DNA from: Streptomyces sp. NRRL F-2664
Lineage (GTDB): Bacteria; Actinomycetota; Actinomycetes; Streptomycetales; Streptomycetaceae
NCBI RefSeq assembly: GCF_000719345.1
Contig: NZ_JOFX01000023.1
Coordinates: 1 to 64,000 of the forward strand
Length of the DNA: 64,000 nt
Reading direction: 5' to 3'
Numbering within the stretch: the first letter of the stretch is position 1; each line of letters starts with the position of its first letter. The translations under genes were made by a program, and so were the position numbers. A model generated the notes under the pieces. That model was not told the DNA's origin, made no database searches, and was given only the letters and a program-made list of their open reading frames with translations. This document shows positions 34,835 to 42,872 of the stretch, piece after piece.

Positions 34835-35122
34835 ATGCCTGACCCCCAGGACAGGAACGACGGTCGGTCACCTCTGGAACGGGTGACCGGAGAGAACGAC
34901 GTGTCCCCCCAGGAGGAGCGGGAGCGCGGCACGTCACCGGCGGAGGGCAAGGGCCGGATCCAGGAGGCGGCCCAGAAGGTCAAGGACGCCGCCAAAGAGG
35001 CGCTGGGCACCGGAAAGCGGGAAGCGACGGAAGCCACCCCGGAGGCCCGGGAGGTGCTGCGGGAGCGGGGTGCGGCGCCCGAGCGCGGACGGTCGCCCGA
35101 GGGCCCCGGCGGGGCGGGCTGA
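34835..35122 (+). CDS. Small hydrophilic, charged protein
   Basis: This encodes 95 residues with a GGAGGAAGGGAG ribosome site. It is nearly all charged or small residues; only GKGRIQEAAQKVKDAAKEAL looks like a defined amphipathic helix, recalling LEA/CsbD-like stress proteins. The rest is probably disordered. It follows the ligase gene by 126 bases on the same strand. The function is not recognised. Confidence 0.6.
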   Translation: MPDPQDRNDGRSPLERVTGENDVSPQEERERGTSPAEGKGRIQEAAQKVKDAAKEALGTGKREATEATPEAREVLRERGAAPERGRSPEGPGGAG

Positions 35123-35358
35123 GCAGGCGTTCCCCGGTGGGGCGGGTCGGCCGCCGGCCCCCGCGGGGCGGCCGCCCGGCTCCGGCCGGCGCTACCGCCG
35201 AGTGACAGCCGCCCCCGCGCGGCGAACCGGCCCCGGCACGCCGCAGGTGCGTACCGGGGCCGACCCGTGCCCCGCCGCCGCAGTCCCGGCCGTGCGGTCG
35301 GACTCATTCGTTCGGGTGAGGACCCAATCCGCCGGCCGGCGGTAGCCGAATCCCCTGT

Positions 35359-37014
35359 GTGAGCACCTTCCGCACCACCCTGACCCGTGTCGGCCCCGGG
35401 GCGCTGTCCGGCCTGCTGGCCGCATGCACCGCGCTGGCGGTGGCCGTGCTGACCGCGGCCCTCGTGCGGCCCGCGGCCGCGCCGGTGACGGTGGTGGGTG
35501 GCGCGGTCGTCGACCGGACCCCCGCAGCGGTGAAGGACTTCGCGATCCGCACGTTCGGAGAGGACGACAAGGTCGCCCTCCGACTCGGCATCCTCGTCCT
35601 GCTGGGACTGTTTGCGGTCGCCCTCGGCGTCCTCGCCCGGTGGTACCCCGGCGCAGCGACGGCCGGCGTGCTGCTGTTCGGGCTCGTCGGCGCGGCTGCC
35701 GCCCTGAGCCGGCCCGACAGCGCCGGGCCCGAGGACGTTCTGCCCTCCGCCGCCGGCGCAGGGGCGGGCGCACTCGCCCTGCACGTCCTTGCGGGCCGAG
35801 CCCGCCTCCTCGGCTCGCCCGGCCCCCGGGGCGGCGGCCGGAGCCGGCGGGAGTTCCTCACCGCGGCCGCCGCCACCGCGGCCGCGGCGGCCACCGCCGG
35901 AGCGATGGGCCAGGTCCTGACCGGGCAGCGCGGCCGGGGCGCCGCCGCCTCCCGCGCCGCTCTCGCGCTCCCCGCACCGGCTTCCCCCGCCCCCGTACTC
36001 GCCTCCGGCGTCCAGCTCGACGTGCCCGGGATCAGCGCTTTCACCACCCCCGTACGGGACTTCTACCGTGTCGACACCGCCCTGTCCGTCCCGCGTCTCG
36101 ATGCCGCCGCCTGGCGGCTGCGCCTCCACGGCAAAGGCGTCGCGCGGCCCCGTACCTACACCCTCGACGAACTCCTGGCCCGGCCGCTGATCGAACGCGA
36201 CATCACCCTGACCTGCGTATCGAACGAGGTCGGAGGCCCCTACCTCGGTACCGCCCGCTGGCTCGGCGTGCCCCTGGCCGCCCTCCTGCGCGAAGCCGGT
36301 GTCCGGGCGCCGTCGCAGGGCGGCCGGGCCGACCAGCTGGTCGCCCGGTCCGTGGACGGCATGACCCTCGGCTCGCCCGTCGAGGACGTCATGGACGGCC
36401 GCGCCGCGATGCTCGCCGTCGGGATGAACGGCGAACCCCTGCCGTTCCGGCACGGCTTCCCCGTCCGGATGCTCGTACCGGGCCTGTACGGGTACGTGTC
36501 GGCCTGCAAGTGGATCACCGACATCGAGCTCACCACCTTCGACGCCTACGACCCGTACTGGGTGAAACGCGCGTGGGCCCGCCGTGCCCCGGTCAAGACG
36601 CAGTCCCGCATCGACACACCCAAGCCCTTCGCGCGCCCCGCCGCCGGCCCGGTGACCGTCGCCGGCGTCGCTTGGGCCCAAGGCCGCGGCATCAGCCGCG
36701 TCGAGGTCCGCATCGACGACGGCCCCTGGCAGGACGCGACCCTCGCCGCGGCAGCGGGCGTCGACACCTGGCGCCAGTGGTCGTACCGCTGGCAGGCCGC
36801 CGCCGGCGGGCACACGATCACCGTCCGCGCCACCGACGGCACCGGCCAGGTCCAGGCCGAGCAGCGCGCCCGGACGATCCCCGACGGAGCGAGCGGCTGG
36901 CACAGCGTCTTCGTCACCGTCCCCGAGACCCCGGCCCGGCCCGCTTCAGGGCCGGTCCGGCAGCACCACCCTTTCGCACCCTCAACCGAACAGAAGCTCA
37001 AGGGGAGCAACTGA
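35359..37014 (+). CDS. Membrane-anchored molybdopterin oxidoreductase, sulfite-oxidase family
   Basis: This encodes 551 residues from a GTG. About four hydrophobic helices occupy residues 10-145, then a twin-arginine-like SRREFLTAAAAT (residues 162-173) precedes a linker. The molybdopterin domain spans about 220-420: DFYRVDTALSVPRL, ITLTCVSNEVGG with the Mo-ligand Cys 286, and HGFPVRMLVPGLYGYVSACK. A C-terminal Ig-like dimerisation domain follows (GVAWAQGRGISRVEVRIDDG, with HTITVRATDG). It should face outside the membrane and act on an oxo-anion or damaged residue. The fasciclin lipoprotein gene begins 2 bases after its stop, so the two are co-expressed. Confidence 0.85.
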   Translation: MSTFRTTLTRVGPGALSGLLAACTALAVAVLTAALVRPAAAPVTVVGGAVVDRTPAAVKDFAIRTFGEDDKVALRLGILVLLGLFAVALGVLARWYPGAATAGVLLFGLVGAAAALSRPDSAGPEDVLPSAAGAGAGALALHVLAGRARLLGSPGPRGGGRSRREFLTAAAATAAAAATAGAMGQVLTGQRGRGAAASRAALALPAPASPAPVLASGVQLDVPGISAFTTPVRDFYRVDTALSVPRLDAAAWRLRLHGKGVARPRTYTLDELLARPLIERDITLTCVSNEVGGPYLGTARWLGVPLAALLREAGVRAPSQGGRADQLVARSVDGMTLGSPVEDVMDGRAAMLAVGMNGEPLPFRHGFPVRMLVPGLYGYVSACKWITDIELTTFDAYDPYWVKRAWARRAPVKTQSRIDTPKPFARPAAGPVTVAGVAWAQGRGISRVEVRIDDGPWQDATLAAAAGVDTWRQWSYRWQAAAGGHTITVRATDGTGQVQAEQRARTIPDGASGWHSVFVTVPETPARPASGPVRQHHPFAPSTEQKLKGSN

Positions 37015-37016
37015 TC

Positions 37017-37667
37017 ATGAGCAACAGCATGAAGATCCGCCGTACCGCGATCGCCGTCGCCGCAGCCGCCCTGCTGCCGTTCACGCTCGCCGCCTGTTCC
37101 GACTCGGGCGACACCAAGGCAGCGCCCTCCGCGGCCGCCGGCGACGAGGGCAAGACCGGCGCGAGCACCCCGATGGCCGACGCGACGGCCGCCGACGAGC
37201 CCTTCGGCCCGGCCTGCGCCAGCGTGCCGAAGGAAGGCCCGGGGTCCTTCGAAGGCATGGCCAAGGACCCCGTCGCCACCGCCGCCTCCAACAACCCGGC
37301 GCTGTCCACCCTGGTCGCCGCGGTCGAGCAGGCCGGCCTGGTCGACACCTTGAACAACGCCAAGGACATCACCGTCTTCGCACCGACCAACGACGCCTTC
37401 GCGAAGATCCCGAAGGCAGACCTCGACAAGGTCCTCGCCGACAAGGCCGCCCTCACCAACATCCTGACCTACCACGTCGTCGGCCAGAAGCTCACCCCGG
37501 AGCAGCTGGAGAACGGCTCCTTCGAAACCCTCCAGAAGGGCACGGTCACCACGGCCGGCTCCGGTGAGTCCTACAAGGTCAACGGCACCTCCGCCGTCGT
37601 CTGCGGGAACGTCAAGACGGCCAACGCCAACGTCTACATCGTCGACACCGTCCTGATGCCCAAGTAG
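37017..37667 (+). CDS. Fasciclin-domain lipoprotein
   Basis: This encodes 216 residues with a GGGGAG ribosome site. The signal peptide ends in the lipobox LPFTLAAC, so the Cys should be lipidated and the protein tethered to the outer face of the membrane. After a short linker the FAS1 domain contains NNPALSTLVAAVEQAGLVDT, the conserved ITVFAPTNDAFAKIP, and a LTYHVV segment, ending in NVYIVDTVLMPK. FAS1 domains bind proteins or surfaces. The 2-base gap to the molybdenum oxidoreductase gene suggests a joint role at the membrane exterior. Confidence 0.92.
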   Translation: MSNSMKIRRTAIAVAAAALLPFTLAACSDSGDTKAAPSAAAGDEGKTGASTPMADATAADEPFGPACASVPKEGPGSFEGMAKDPVATAASNNPALSTLVAAVEQAGLVDTLNNAKDITVFAPTNDAFAKIPKADLDKVLADKAALTNILTYHVVGQKLTPEQLENGSFETLQKGTVTTAGSGESYKVNGTSAVVCGNVKTANANVYIVDTVLMPK

Positions 37668-37695
37668 CCGGCGCCCCGAGCGGCCGGCAACGTCC

Positions 37696-37732
37696 GGTGG
37701 CCCTGCCCTTCTGCGACGGGGGCAGGGCCACC
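37696..37732 (+). terminator. Hairpin terminator after the fasciclin gene
   Basis: GGTGGCCCTGCCC (37696-37708) and GGGCAGGGCCACC (37720-37732) are perfect 13-base complements with an 11-base loop, 29 bases past the stop. Confidence 0.8.
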
Positions 37733-37760
37733 CACCCCGCTCCGTGATCCGCGGGGCGGC

Positions 37761-37812
37761 GCAGTGCTCACGCCGTCAGCGCTTGAGAGGGCGCCGACGG
37801 CGTGAGCACTGC
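37761..37812. repeat. Long inverted repeat, 17-base perfect arms
   Basis: Arm 37761-37777 (GCAGTGCTCACGCCGTC) is exactly complementary to 37796-37812 around an 18-base loop that contains GCGC and GCGC again. It lies after the fasciclin terminator and next to a decayed gene. It could be a second terminator or a remnant of a transposable element end. Confidence 0.55.
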
Positions 37813-37852
37813 CCTCCTTCCGATAGGTATCCGGCTAGAAGCGGCCGAGGAC

Positions 37853-38168
37853 TCACATGTGACGGCCTGGACCCCCGTGTACCGAGCGCGGACGTCTGCC
37901 GTCCTTCGCGGCGGGCCAGTCGAGCTCCCAGCCGGGCCGGTGGCCGCAGGCGCCCCAGCCGTCCGGGCGCCCGTGGGGGATCGAGTCCGGCCTCGGCCGC
38001 GGGGCGGGCGGCGTCGTCGTGCTCGTGGACCGTGTGCTTCTTGAGCGCCGAGCGGGCGGCCGGGGCCACAGACCTGTCGGGGAGCCGGGAGGGGAACGGC
38101 AGGAACTGGGCGCCGTTGACGGTGGTGTACTGCAGGGCCTGGCGGGGCCAGAGCCGGGCGGCGTTCAT
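37853..38168 (-). pseudogene. Possible decayed gene, unidentified
   Basis: Read leftward from 38168, one frame gives MNAARLWPRQALQYTTVNGA, then SVAPAARSALKKHTVHEHDD up to about 37985. A second frame continues RPDGWGACGHRPGWELDWPA and ends at 37853. Both parts read like protein with a frameshift between them. No family is recognised. The 38169-38466 remainder of the spacer shows nothing else. Confidence is low, since GC-rich antisense frames can mimic coding sequence. Confidence 0.3.
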
Positions 38169-38466
38169 CGTGCCGCGGTCGCGTAGGGCCAGGGGGTGCG
38201 AGCGGCGTGGTACGCCTTCGCGGTCTCGGACATGGGCATCAGCGGGTCTCCCTCGGCGTGCCGGTCGGGTCAGAGGTCGAGCCGGATCGTGAGGGTGCTG
38301 CGGCGGTCGCCGTAGTCGCGGCGGGTTGTGGACGGTGCGGCGGTGCGCGGCGAGGCCGGCCGCGCCGACTGGTGAAGAGGCAGCGTTGTTACCCCGGGCT
38401 CAGGCGGGCTTGACGATCGGCAGCTCGAAGAACGGATGTCGCACCCAGGTGGCAGGGTGCTTGACC

Positions 38467-39039
38467 ATGTACATGCACGAGTTTTGGAGCGTCATCGAAA
38501 CGGCACGCTCGGCTGCCACGGCGGACAAAACCTTCTCCGAGGCCCTGGTCGACGAGTTGGCCAGCCGCCCCCAGGTCGACATCCTCAGCTACCAGGAACG
38601 ATTCGACGAGGTACATGAGGCGGTGTACCGATGGGACATGTGGGCCGCTGCCTATCTCATCGGCGGCGGATGCTCGGACGACAGCTTCATGGACTTCCGG
38701 GCCGGTCTGATCGCCCTGGGCCGTGACTGGTTTGAGAAAGCAGCTGCCTGCCCGGACAGCCTCGCCGGACACCCCGCAGTGATCGACGCGGTCCGTGCTC
38801 AGCACGGCGAGGCCATTTTCGACGAGGATGCCAACTACGCGGCCAGCTGTGCATTCGAGCGCCTTACCGGCAACGACCACGCCTTCTACGAGGCCTGGGA
38901 CGCATACAAGCCCCCCAACGAAAGACGCGGACAGGCCGGTGAGGACATGGGTGAAGACTTCGACTTTGACGACCCCGAAGAGATGCGGCGCCGTCTCCCA
39001 CGGCTCTCCGCCCTCTACCTGTACGACGGCGCTCACTGA
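38467..39039 (+). CDS. DUF4240 protein
   Basis: This encodes 190 residues. The N-terminus M-Y-M-H-E-F-W-S-V-I-E and the following YRWDMWAAAYLIGGGCSDDS, FMDFRAGLIALGRDWFEKAA are the typical DUF4240 pattern (E-F-W ... A-A-Y-L-I-x-G-G-x-x-D-D-x-F-x-D-F-R). The C-terminal 35 residues are acidic (GEDFDFDDPEEMRRRLPRL). The family is cytoplasmic and of unknown function. The start may be 38467 or 38473; there is no strong ribosome site. Base composition is slightly lower in GC than its neighbours. A hairpin at 39160 follows. Confidence 0.8.
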   Translation: MYMHEFWSVIETARSAATADKTFSEALVDELASRPQVDILSYQERFDEVHEAVYRWDMWAAAYLIGGGCSDDSFMDFRAGLIALGRDWFEKAAACPDSLAGHPAVIDAVRAQHGEAIFDEDANYAASCAFERLTGNDHAFYEAWDAYKPPNERRGQAGEDMGEDFDFDDPEEMRRRLPRLSALYLYDGAH

Positions 39040-39159
39040 ACAGCAGGCGGAACCTGGCTGGGAACAGTCAGCCCGGGCATGGGATGCGCCGCCGGACCAT
39101 CCTCATACGCGCTGATCAGCAATTTTCCTCGGTGCCCAGGACCTACCATCCCTCCCAGC

Positions 39160-39186
39160 GGCCCCGTCGGCTCTGTCGACGGGGCC
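39160..39186 (+). terminator. Hairpin terminator after the DUF4240 gene
   Basis: GGCCCCGTCG (39160-39169) and CGACGGGGCC (39177-39186) pair with a 7-base loop. The rest of the 316-base spacer (39040-39355) shows no gene. Confidence 0.6.
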
Positions 39187-39355
39187 GACTTGGTTCCCGG
39201 TGCAGCTGTGGCGCGTTGGTGACGAGCCACGCTTGCCCAGCGCTACTCCAGCTGCTTCCTCATGTATCGCTGGACGGTTTCGGCCCGTCCGGGGCGGCTC
39301 GGCGGGCGAAGGAAATCCGTTGGCTGTCGGTGTTCCCTGCTGGAACGATCCTGGG

Positions 39356-39604
39356 ATGACTGACCACCGTGACGCCGTCCCCCGCCTGTGGGGTCGCCGG
39401 CGCTATGAGCGTCAGGGCGAGCCACTCGCCTGGGCGGAGGCGGTCCTGGAGGCCACCGGCCGCCCGCCGACCGCCGTCACCGCGGCGATGTCCGGCCGAC
39501 TCGACGCCCTTGCTGATTCCCCATCGGACCGCGCATGGGGTCTGCTTGCCGGGAATCGGATCGCCATCAACGGAGTTGGTGGGGGTGAACCGTTATTGGA
39601 GGGG
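39356..39604 (+). pseudogene. Truncated unidentified gene
   Basis: From the ATG at 39356 the frame gives a protein-like stretch of about 80 residues (DAVPRLWGRRRYERQGEPLA, VTAAMSGRLDALADSPSDRA, WGLLAGNRIAINGVGGG) and then runs on, out of phase, into the quinone oxidoreductase gene without its own stop until 39976. This suggests a gene whose 3' part was lost when the oxidoreductase came to lie beside it. A short real protein is less likely. No family is recognised. Confidence 0.35.
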
Positions 39605-39606
39605 TC

Positions 39607-40617
39607 ATGCGAGCGATTCAGGTGCACGAAGTGGGCGGTCCCGAGGTGCTGCAGGAGGTCAAGCTGGACCAGCCGCGGCCGGGTCCGGGCGAGGCGCTTG
39701 TGGAGGTCGCCGCATCCGGGGTCAACTTCCTCGACGTCTACCACCGCGAAGGCCGGTACAGCCTCCCGCTGCCCTTCACCCCGGGCGCTGAGGGCGCCGG
39801 CACGGTCGTCGAAGTGGGACCCGGCGTCGCTGACGTCGCAGTCGGGGACCGGGTCGGTTGGGTGGAGATTCCCGGTACGTATGTCGAGCGGGCCGTCGTG
39901 GACTCCTCCCGGCTGGTGCCGCTGCCCGACGACATCGGCTTCGAGACAGCCGCCGCCGTGCTCCTCCAAGGCATGACCGCGCACTATCTCGTCAAGGACG
40001 CCTACCCGGTTCAGGGGGGCGACACGGTGCTCGTGCATGCGGCTGCTGGTGGCATGGGGCTGCTTTTGACCCAGCTCATCACCCACCTCGGCGGCAGGGT
40101 GATCGGCACGACGTCGACCACGGCGAAGGCCGAGCTGGCGAAGCGTGCCGGGGCCGCCGAGGTGCTCCTTTCCTCCGCAGTCGACGATCTCGCAGCCGAG
40201 GTGAAGCGGCTCAACGGCGGTCAGGGACTGCCGGTTGTCTTCGACGGCGTCGGCGCGCACACCTTCGATGCGAGCCTCGCCAGCCTGCGAACCCGCGGCC
40301 ATCTCGTGCTCTTCGGCGCGGCAAGTGGTGCCGTGCCGCCATTTGATCCGATCCGGCTCGCCCACGGCGGTTCGCTGACCCTGATCCGGCCCAGCCTCGG
40401 GGACTTCATCGCCGATCGGTCCGAACTGCTCCGACGGGCCGCCGATGTGTTCGAGTGGGTGCGCTCGAAGGCACTTGAGGTCACCGTAACGGGCCGCTAC
40501 GCACTGTCCGAGGCCGCCCAGGCCCACAGCGATCTGGAGGCTCGGCGTACCACCGGCAAGCTGCTCGTCGTACCCGATGCGGCCCCGATGGGACGCCGCG
40601 AGGAGACGCAGAGCTGA
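39607..40617 (+). CDS. NADPH:quinone oxidoreductase (zinc-free MDR family)
   Basis: This encodes 336 residues with a GGAGGGG ribosome site 3 bases upstream. It is a medium-chain dehydrogenase/reductase of the quinone reductase group. It shows GPGEALVEVAASGVNFLDVY (the N-F-x-D replaces the zinc ligands of alcohol dehydrogenases), LPFTPGAEGAGTVVEVGPGV, and the NADPH fold VLVHAAAGGMGLLLTQLITH. It should reduce quinones or enones with NADPH in the cytoplasm. The gene follows a truncated open frame and precedes an insertion-sequence remnant. Confidence 0.9.
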   Translation: MRAIQVHEVGGPEVLQEVKLDQPRPGPGEALVEVAASGVNFLDVYHREGRYSLPLPFTPGAEGAGTVVEVGPGVADVAVGDRVGWVEIPGTYVERAVVDSSRLVPLPDDIGFETAAAVLLQGMTAHYLVKDAYPVQGGDTVLVHAAAGGMGLLLTQLITHLGGRVIGTTSTTAKAELAKRAGAAEVLLSSAVDDLAAEVKRLNGGQGLPVVFDGVGAHTFDASLASLRTRGHLVLFGAASGAVPPFDPIRLAHGGSLTLIRPSLGDFIADRSELLRRAADVFEWVRSKALEVTVTGRYALSEAAQAHSDLEARRTTGKLLVVPDAAPMGRREETQS

Positions 40618-40841
40618 TCGCGGGCGACGACGTCCGGGATCTTGGAGACTGACGTGTCGAGGGCATGGCCGACCGGCATCGCGAAGATCCCCGACAGCCT
40701 CGCACTCAGCAGGTCAAGATCAAGTTCTGGCGGGTTTCTGGCGCATCTGGGTCATGCCCCTTCAAGATCCCTCAGCCGAGACCTGGCTCACCCGTCCACG
40801 ACCTCCCGGGACAACACACCTAGTGACCTGAGTCGGAGGGC

Positions 40842-40920
40842 ATGAGTCGTCCGGGTCCGAAGGTTCGGCCGTTGTCGGTCACTGATGCCCAGCGGGGTGT
40901 GCTGAGGGTGGTTGCGTCGC
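40842..40920 (+). pseudogene. IS630-type transposase N-terminal remnant
   Basis: The ATG at 40842 begins MSRPGPKVRPLSVTDAQRGV and continues only LRVV before the sequence stops looking like a transposase. IS630-family transposases of actinomycetes begin with a very similar P-G-P-x-x-x-x-L-x-(V/L)-T-x-x-(Q/E)-R segment followed by a helix-turn-helix, which is missing here. A CTAG lies just upstream at 40820. The rest of the 40618-41197 spacer shows no gene. Confidence 0.45.
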
Positions 40921-41197
40921 CGGACGACGGCCCGGCCGGTCGGGATCCGGCCGCCCGGCGCGAAGGACGGGGCGAGGGCGTACCAGGCGGGGTTCCAGGC
41001 GTGGATGGAGTTTCGGGCAGGGCGATGTGTCCGGGCGTCCGCCCAGTAGCCGGGCCATGAGCCCGTACTGTCCGGGCGCCCGGCCCGCCGCTCCGTGCGT
41101 GCCCCGTGAACCGTTTGGCGGAGATTTGGGGAAACGATGGCGGCCCTCGCCAGGATGGACACGTCCGCATCACCCACTGATGTGAAGGAGATTCCCA

Positions 41198-41278
41198 TGA
41201 AGAAGATCCAGGTCCGCAAGGCCGGTCCCGTCCGCCTGACCTCCTCGGCGTGCCAGGTCTACACCAACCCCAACTGAT
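41198..41278 (+). CDS. 26-residue peptide, candidate RiPP precursor
   Basis: ATG to TGA gives 26 codons with a GAAGGAG ribosome site 6 bases upstream. The peptide starts MKKIQVRKAGPVRLTSSA and ends Cys-Gln-Val-Tyr-Thr-Asn-Pro-Asn. A basic N-terminal half (four Lys/Arg in the first eight residues) would be the leader. The C-terminal eight residues, with one Cys, one Tyr and polar residues, would be the core. The gene is followed by two strong hairpins and then by a gene for a membrane protein with a precursor-recognition-like domain and a protease site, which is the basis for the call. The sequence matches no precursor class I know. A GTG five codons upstream is in frame but overlaps the ribosome site. 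Confidence 0.65.
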
Positions 41279-41292
41279 CCTGGCTCAGGTGA

Positions 41293-41317
41293 GCCCCGGC
41301 ATCTGAACGGCCGGGGC
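41293..41317 (+). terminator. Hairpin 1 after the peptide gene
   Basis: GCCCCGGC (41293-41300) and GCCGGGGC (41310-41317) pair perfectly with a 9-base loop, 15 bases past the peptide stop. Confidence 0.6.
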
Positions 41318-41319
41318 CC

Positions 41320-41381
41320 GGCGCCGTCGTGCCCCCGGACCGCCCGAGGCGACTCGGGCCGTCCGCCGGCACGACGGCGCC
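41320..41381 (+). terminator. Hairpin 2 (nested) between peptide and protease genes
   Basis: Outer arms 41320-41333 and 41368-41381 (GGCGCCGTCGTGCC) are perfect 14-base complements. Inside lies a second stem CCCGAG/CTCGGG (41343-41348, 41353-41358) with a GCGA tetraloop. With hairpin 1 it could partly terminate or protect the peptide mRNA so that the peptide is made in excess over the enzyme. Confidence 0.65.
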
Positions 41382-41435
41382 TCCCGGGCGGCGTCCGCCC
41401 GCAGCCGGTCAGGACCGCAAGCCGAGGGAGGCTCC

Positions 41436-42656
41436 ATGCCGGAGCACGGCATCCGCAGTGAGGCAGACACACCCCTGCCGTTCCACCCGCTGGTCTACCT
41501 GGAGGACGGCGAAGAAGTCACCATCGGGCGGCCCGACACGGACTCCTACGGGATCTTCCCGGTCGACGGCGCCCACCTCGTGCGCCGCCTCCAGGCCGGC
41601 GCCACCCCCTCGCAGGCCGCCGACTGGTACTCCGCCGAGTACGGCGAACAGGTCGACATCGACGACATCATCGGCGCCCTGCGCGAACTCGGCTTCGTCC
41701 GCGACGAGGGCGAGAAGCCCGCGCAGACGGGCCCGGTGCGCTGGCAGCGGCTCGGCCACGCGCTGTTCTCCCCGCCCGCCTGGATCTGCTACGGGCTGAT
41801 CACCGCCTGGGCGCTTTGGTGCATGATCCGCTCCCCGGACCTCGTACCGGCCGCGGAAGACATGCTGTTCAGCGAGTACTACGCCGTCATCAGCCTGGTC
41901 ATGCTGGTCGCCGCGGTACCCCTGATCGCCCTCCACGAGGCCTTCCACGCCTTGGCCGCCCGGCGTCTGGGCATCGGCTCCAGGACCAGGCTGTCGCACC
42001 GCTTCTACTTCCTCGTGGTCGAAACGGCCCTGGACGGGCTCGTCGCCGTGGAACGCCGCAAGCGCTACCTGCCGATCGTCGCCGGGATGGTCGTCGACGT
42101 CGTCCTCGTCTCCCTCCTCATCACCGTCGCCGACGCCTCCCGAGGCCCCGGCGGTGCCGAAACCACCACCAGCCGCGTCTGCCTCGCGGTGGCCTTCGCC
42201 GCCGTGCTGCGGGTGCTGTGGCAGTTCTTCCTCTACCTGCGCACCGACGTATACGTGCTGATCACCACCATGCTCGGCTGCGTGGACCTGCACACCACGT
42301 CCGTACGCCTGCTGCGCAACCGCTTCCTGCGGCTGCGCGGGCGCACCGAGGGGCTGGCGGACGAATCCCTGTGGCACCCCGTCGACCGCCGGGCCGCCCG
42401 CTGGTACTCCTGGCTGATCGTGGCCGGCTACGCCTTCAGCCTCAGCACCTTCCTGCTGGCCCTCGCCCCCGTCTTCGTGGAGATGGTCTCCGGAGCCGTC
42501 AGCCGCTTCGGCGGCGAGGGCTCCAGCTGGGCCGAGCTGCTGGACTCCTCGGCCTTCCTCCTCATGGCCTTCTGGCAGACCGCCCTCACGATCTGGATCG
42601 CCGCCCGGGAGCGCCTGCGCGGCCGCACCTCCCGCACCCACCACGTCATCGGCTGA
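41436..42656 (+). CDS. RRE/PqqD-like domain fused to an M50-type membrane metalloprotease
   Basis: This encodes 406 residues with a GAGGGAGG ribosome site. Residues about 17-92 (HPLVYLEDGEEVTIGRPDTD, SYGIFPVDGAHLVRRLQAGA, then IIGALRELGFV) have the strand-helix order of PqqD-like RiPP recognition elements. From residue 110 on there are about six or seven membrane helices. HEAFH at 167-171 (LIALHEAFHALAARRLG) is the HExxH zinc site of the M50/site-2-protease family. A second membrane helix pair near residues 195-240 and 320-350 lacks an obvious N-x-x-P-G or L-D-G motif, although TALDGLVAVE carries LDG. YydH-type proteins have this general form in peptide operons. It likely recognises and cleaves or exports the 26-residue peptide. 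Confidence 0.78.
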   Translation: MPEHGIRSEADTPLPFHPLVYLEDGEEVTIGRPDTDSYGIFPVDGAHLVRRLQAGATPSQAADWYSAEYGEQVDIDDIIGALRELGFVRDEGEKPAQTGPVRWQRLGHALFSPPAWICYGLITAWALWCMIRSPDLVPAAEDMLFSEYYAVISLVMLVAAVPLIALHEAFHALAARRLGIGSRTRLSHRFYFLVVETALDGLVAVERRKRYLPIVAGMVVDVVLVSLLITVADASRGPGGAETTTSRVCLAVAFAAVLRVLWQFFLYLRTDVYVLITTMLGCVDLHTTSVRLLRNRFLRLRGRTEGLADESLWHPVDRRAARWYSWLIVAGYAFSLSTFLLALAPVFVEMVSGAVSRFGGEGSSWAELLDSSAFLLMAFWQTALTIWIAARERLRGRTSRTHHVIG

Positions 42657-42872
42657 CGGACGCCCCCGTCGGCTCGGCCCCCCACCTCGACGCGCCACGC
42701 CCCGCCCGGGCGTTCGCTTCGCGTCGGTGACCACCCGCTGCGCCAGGACTCCGGCCGCCGCCACTGACAACGCCGCTTCGCCCAGCAGGCGAACCGGCAC
42801 CCCCTGTCCCGCAATGCGGGAGCTCCGTATCCTCCCCGGCCCGAAGGCCGCGGTATCCACGAAGGAGTCCTG

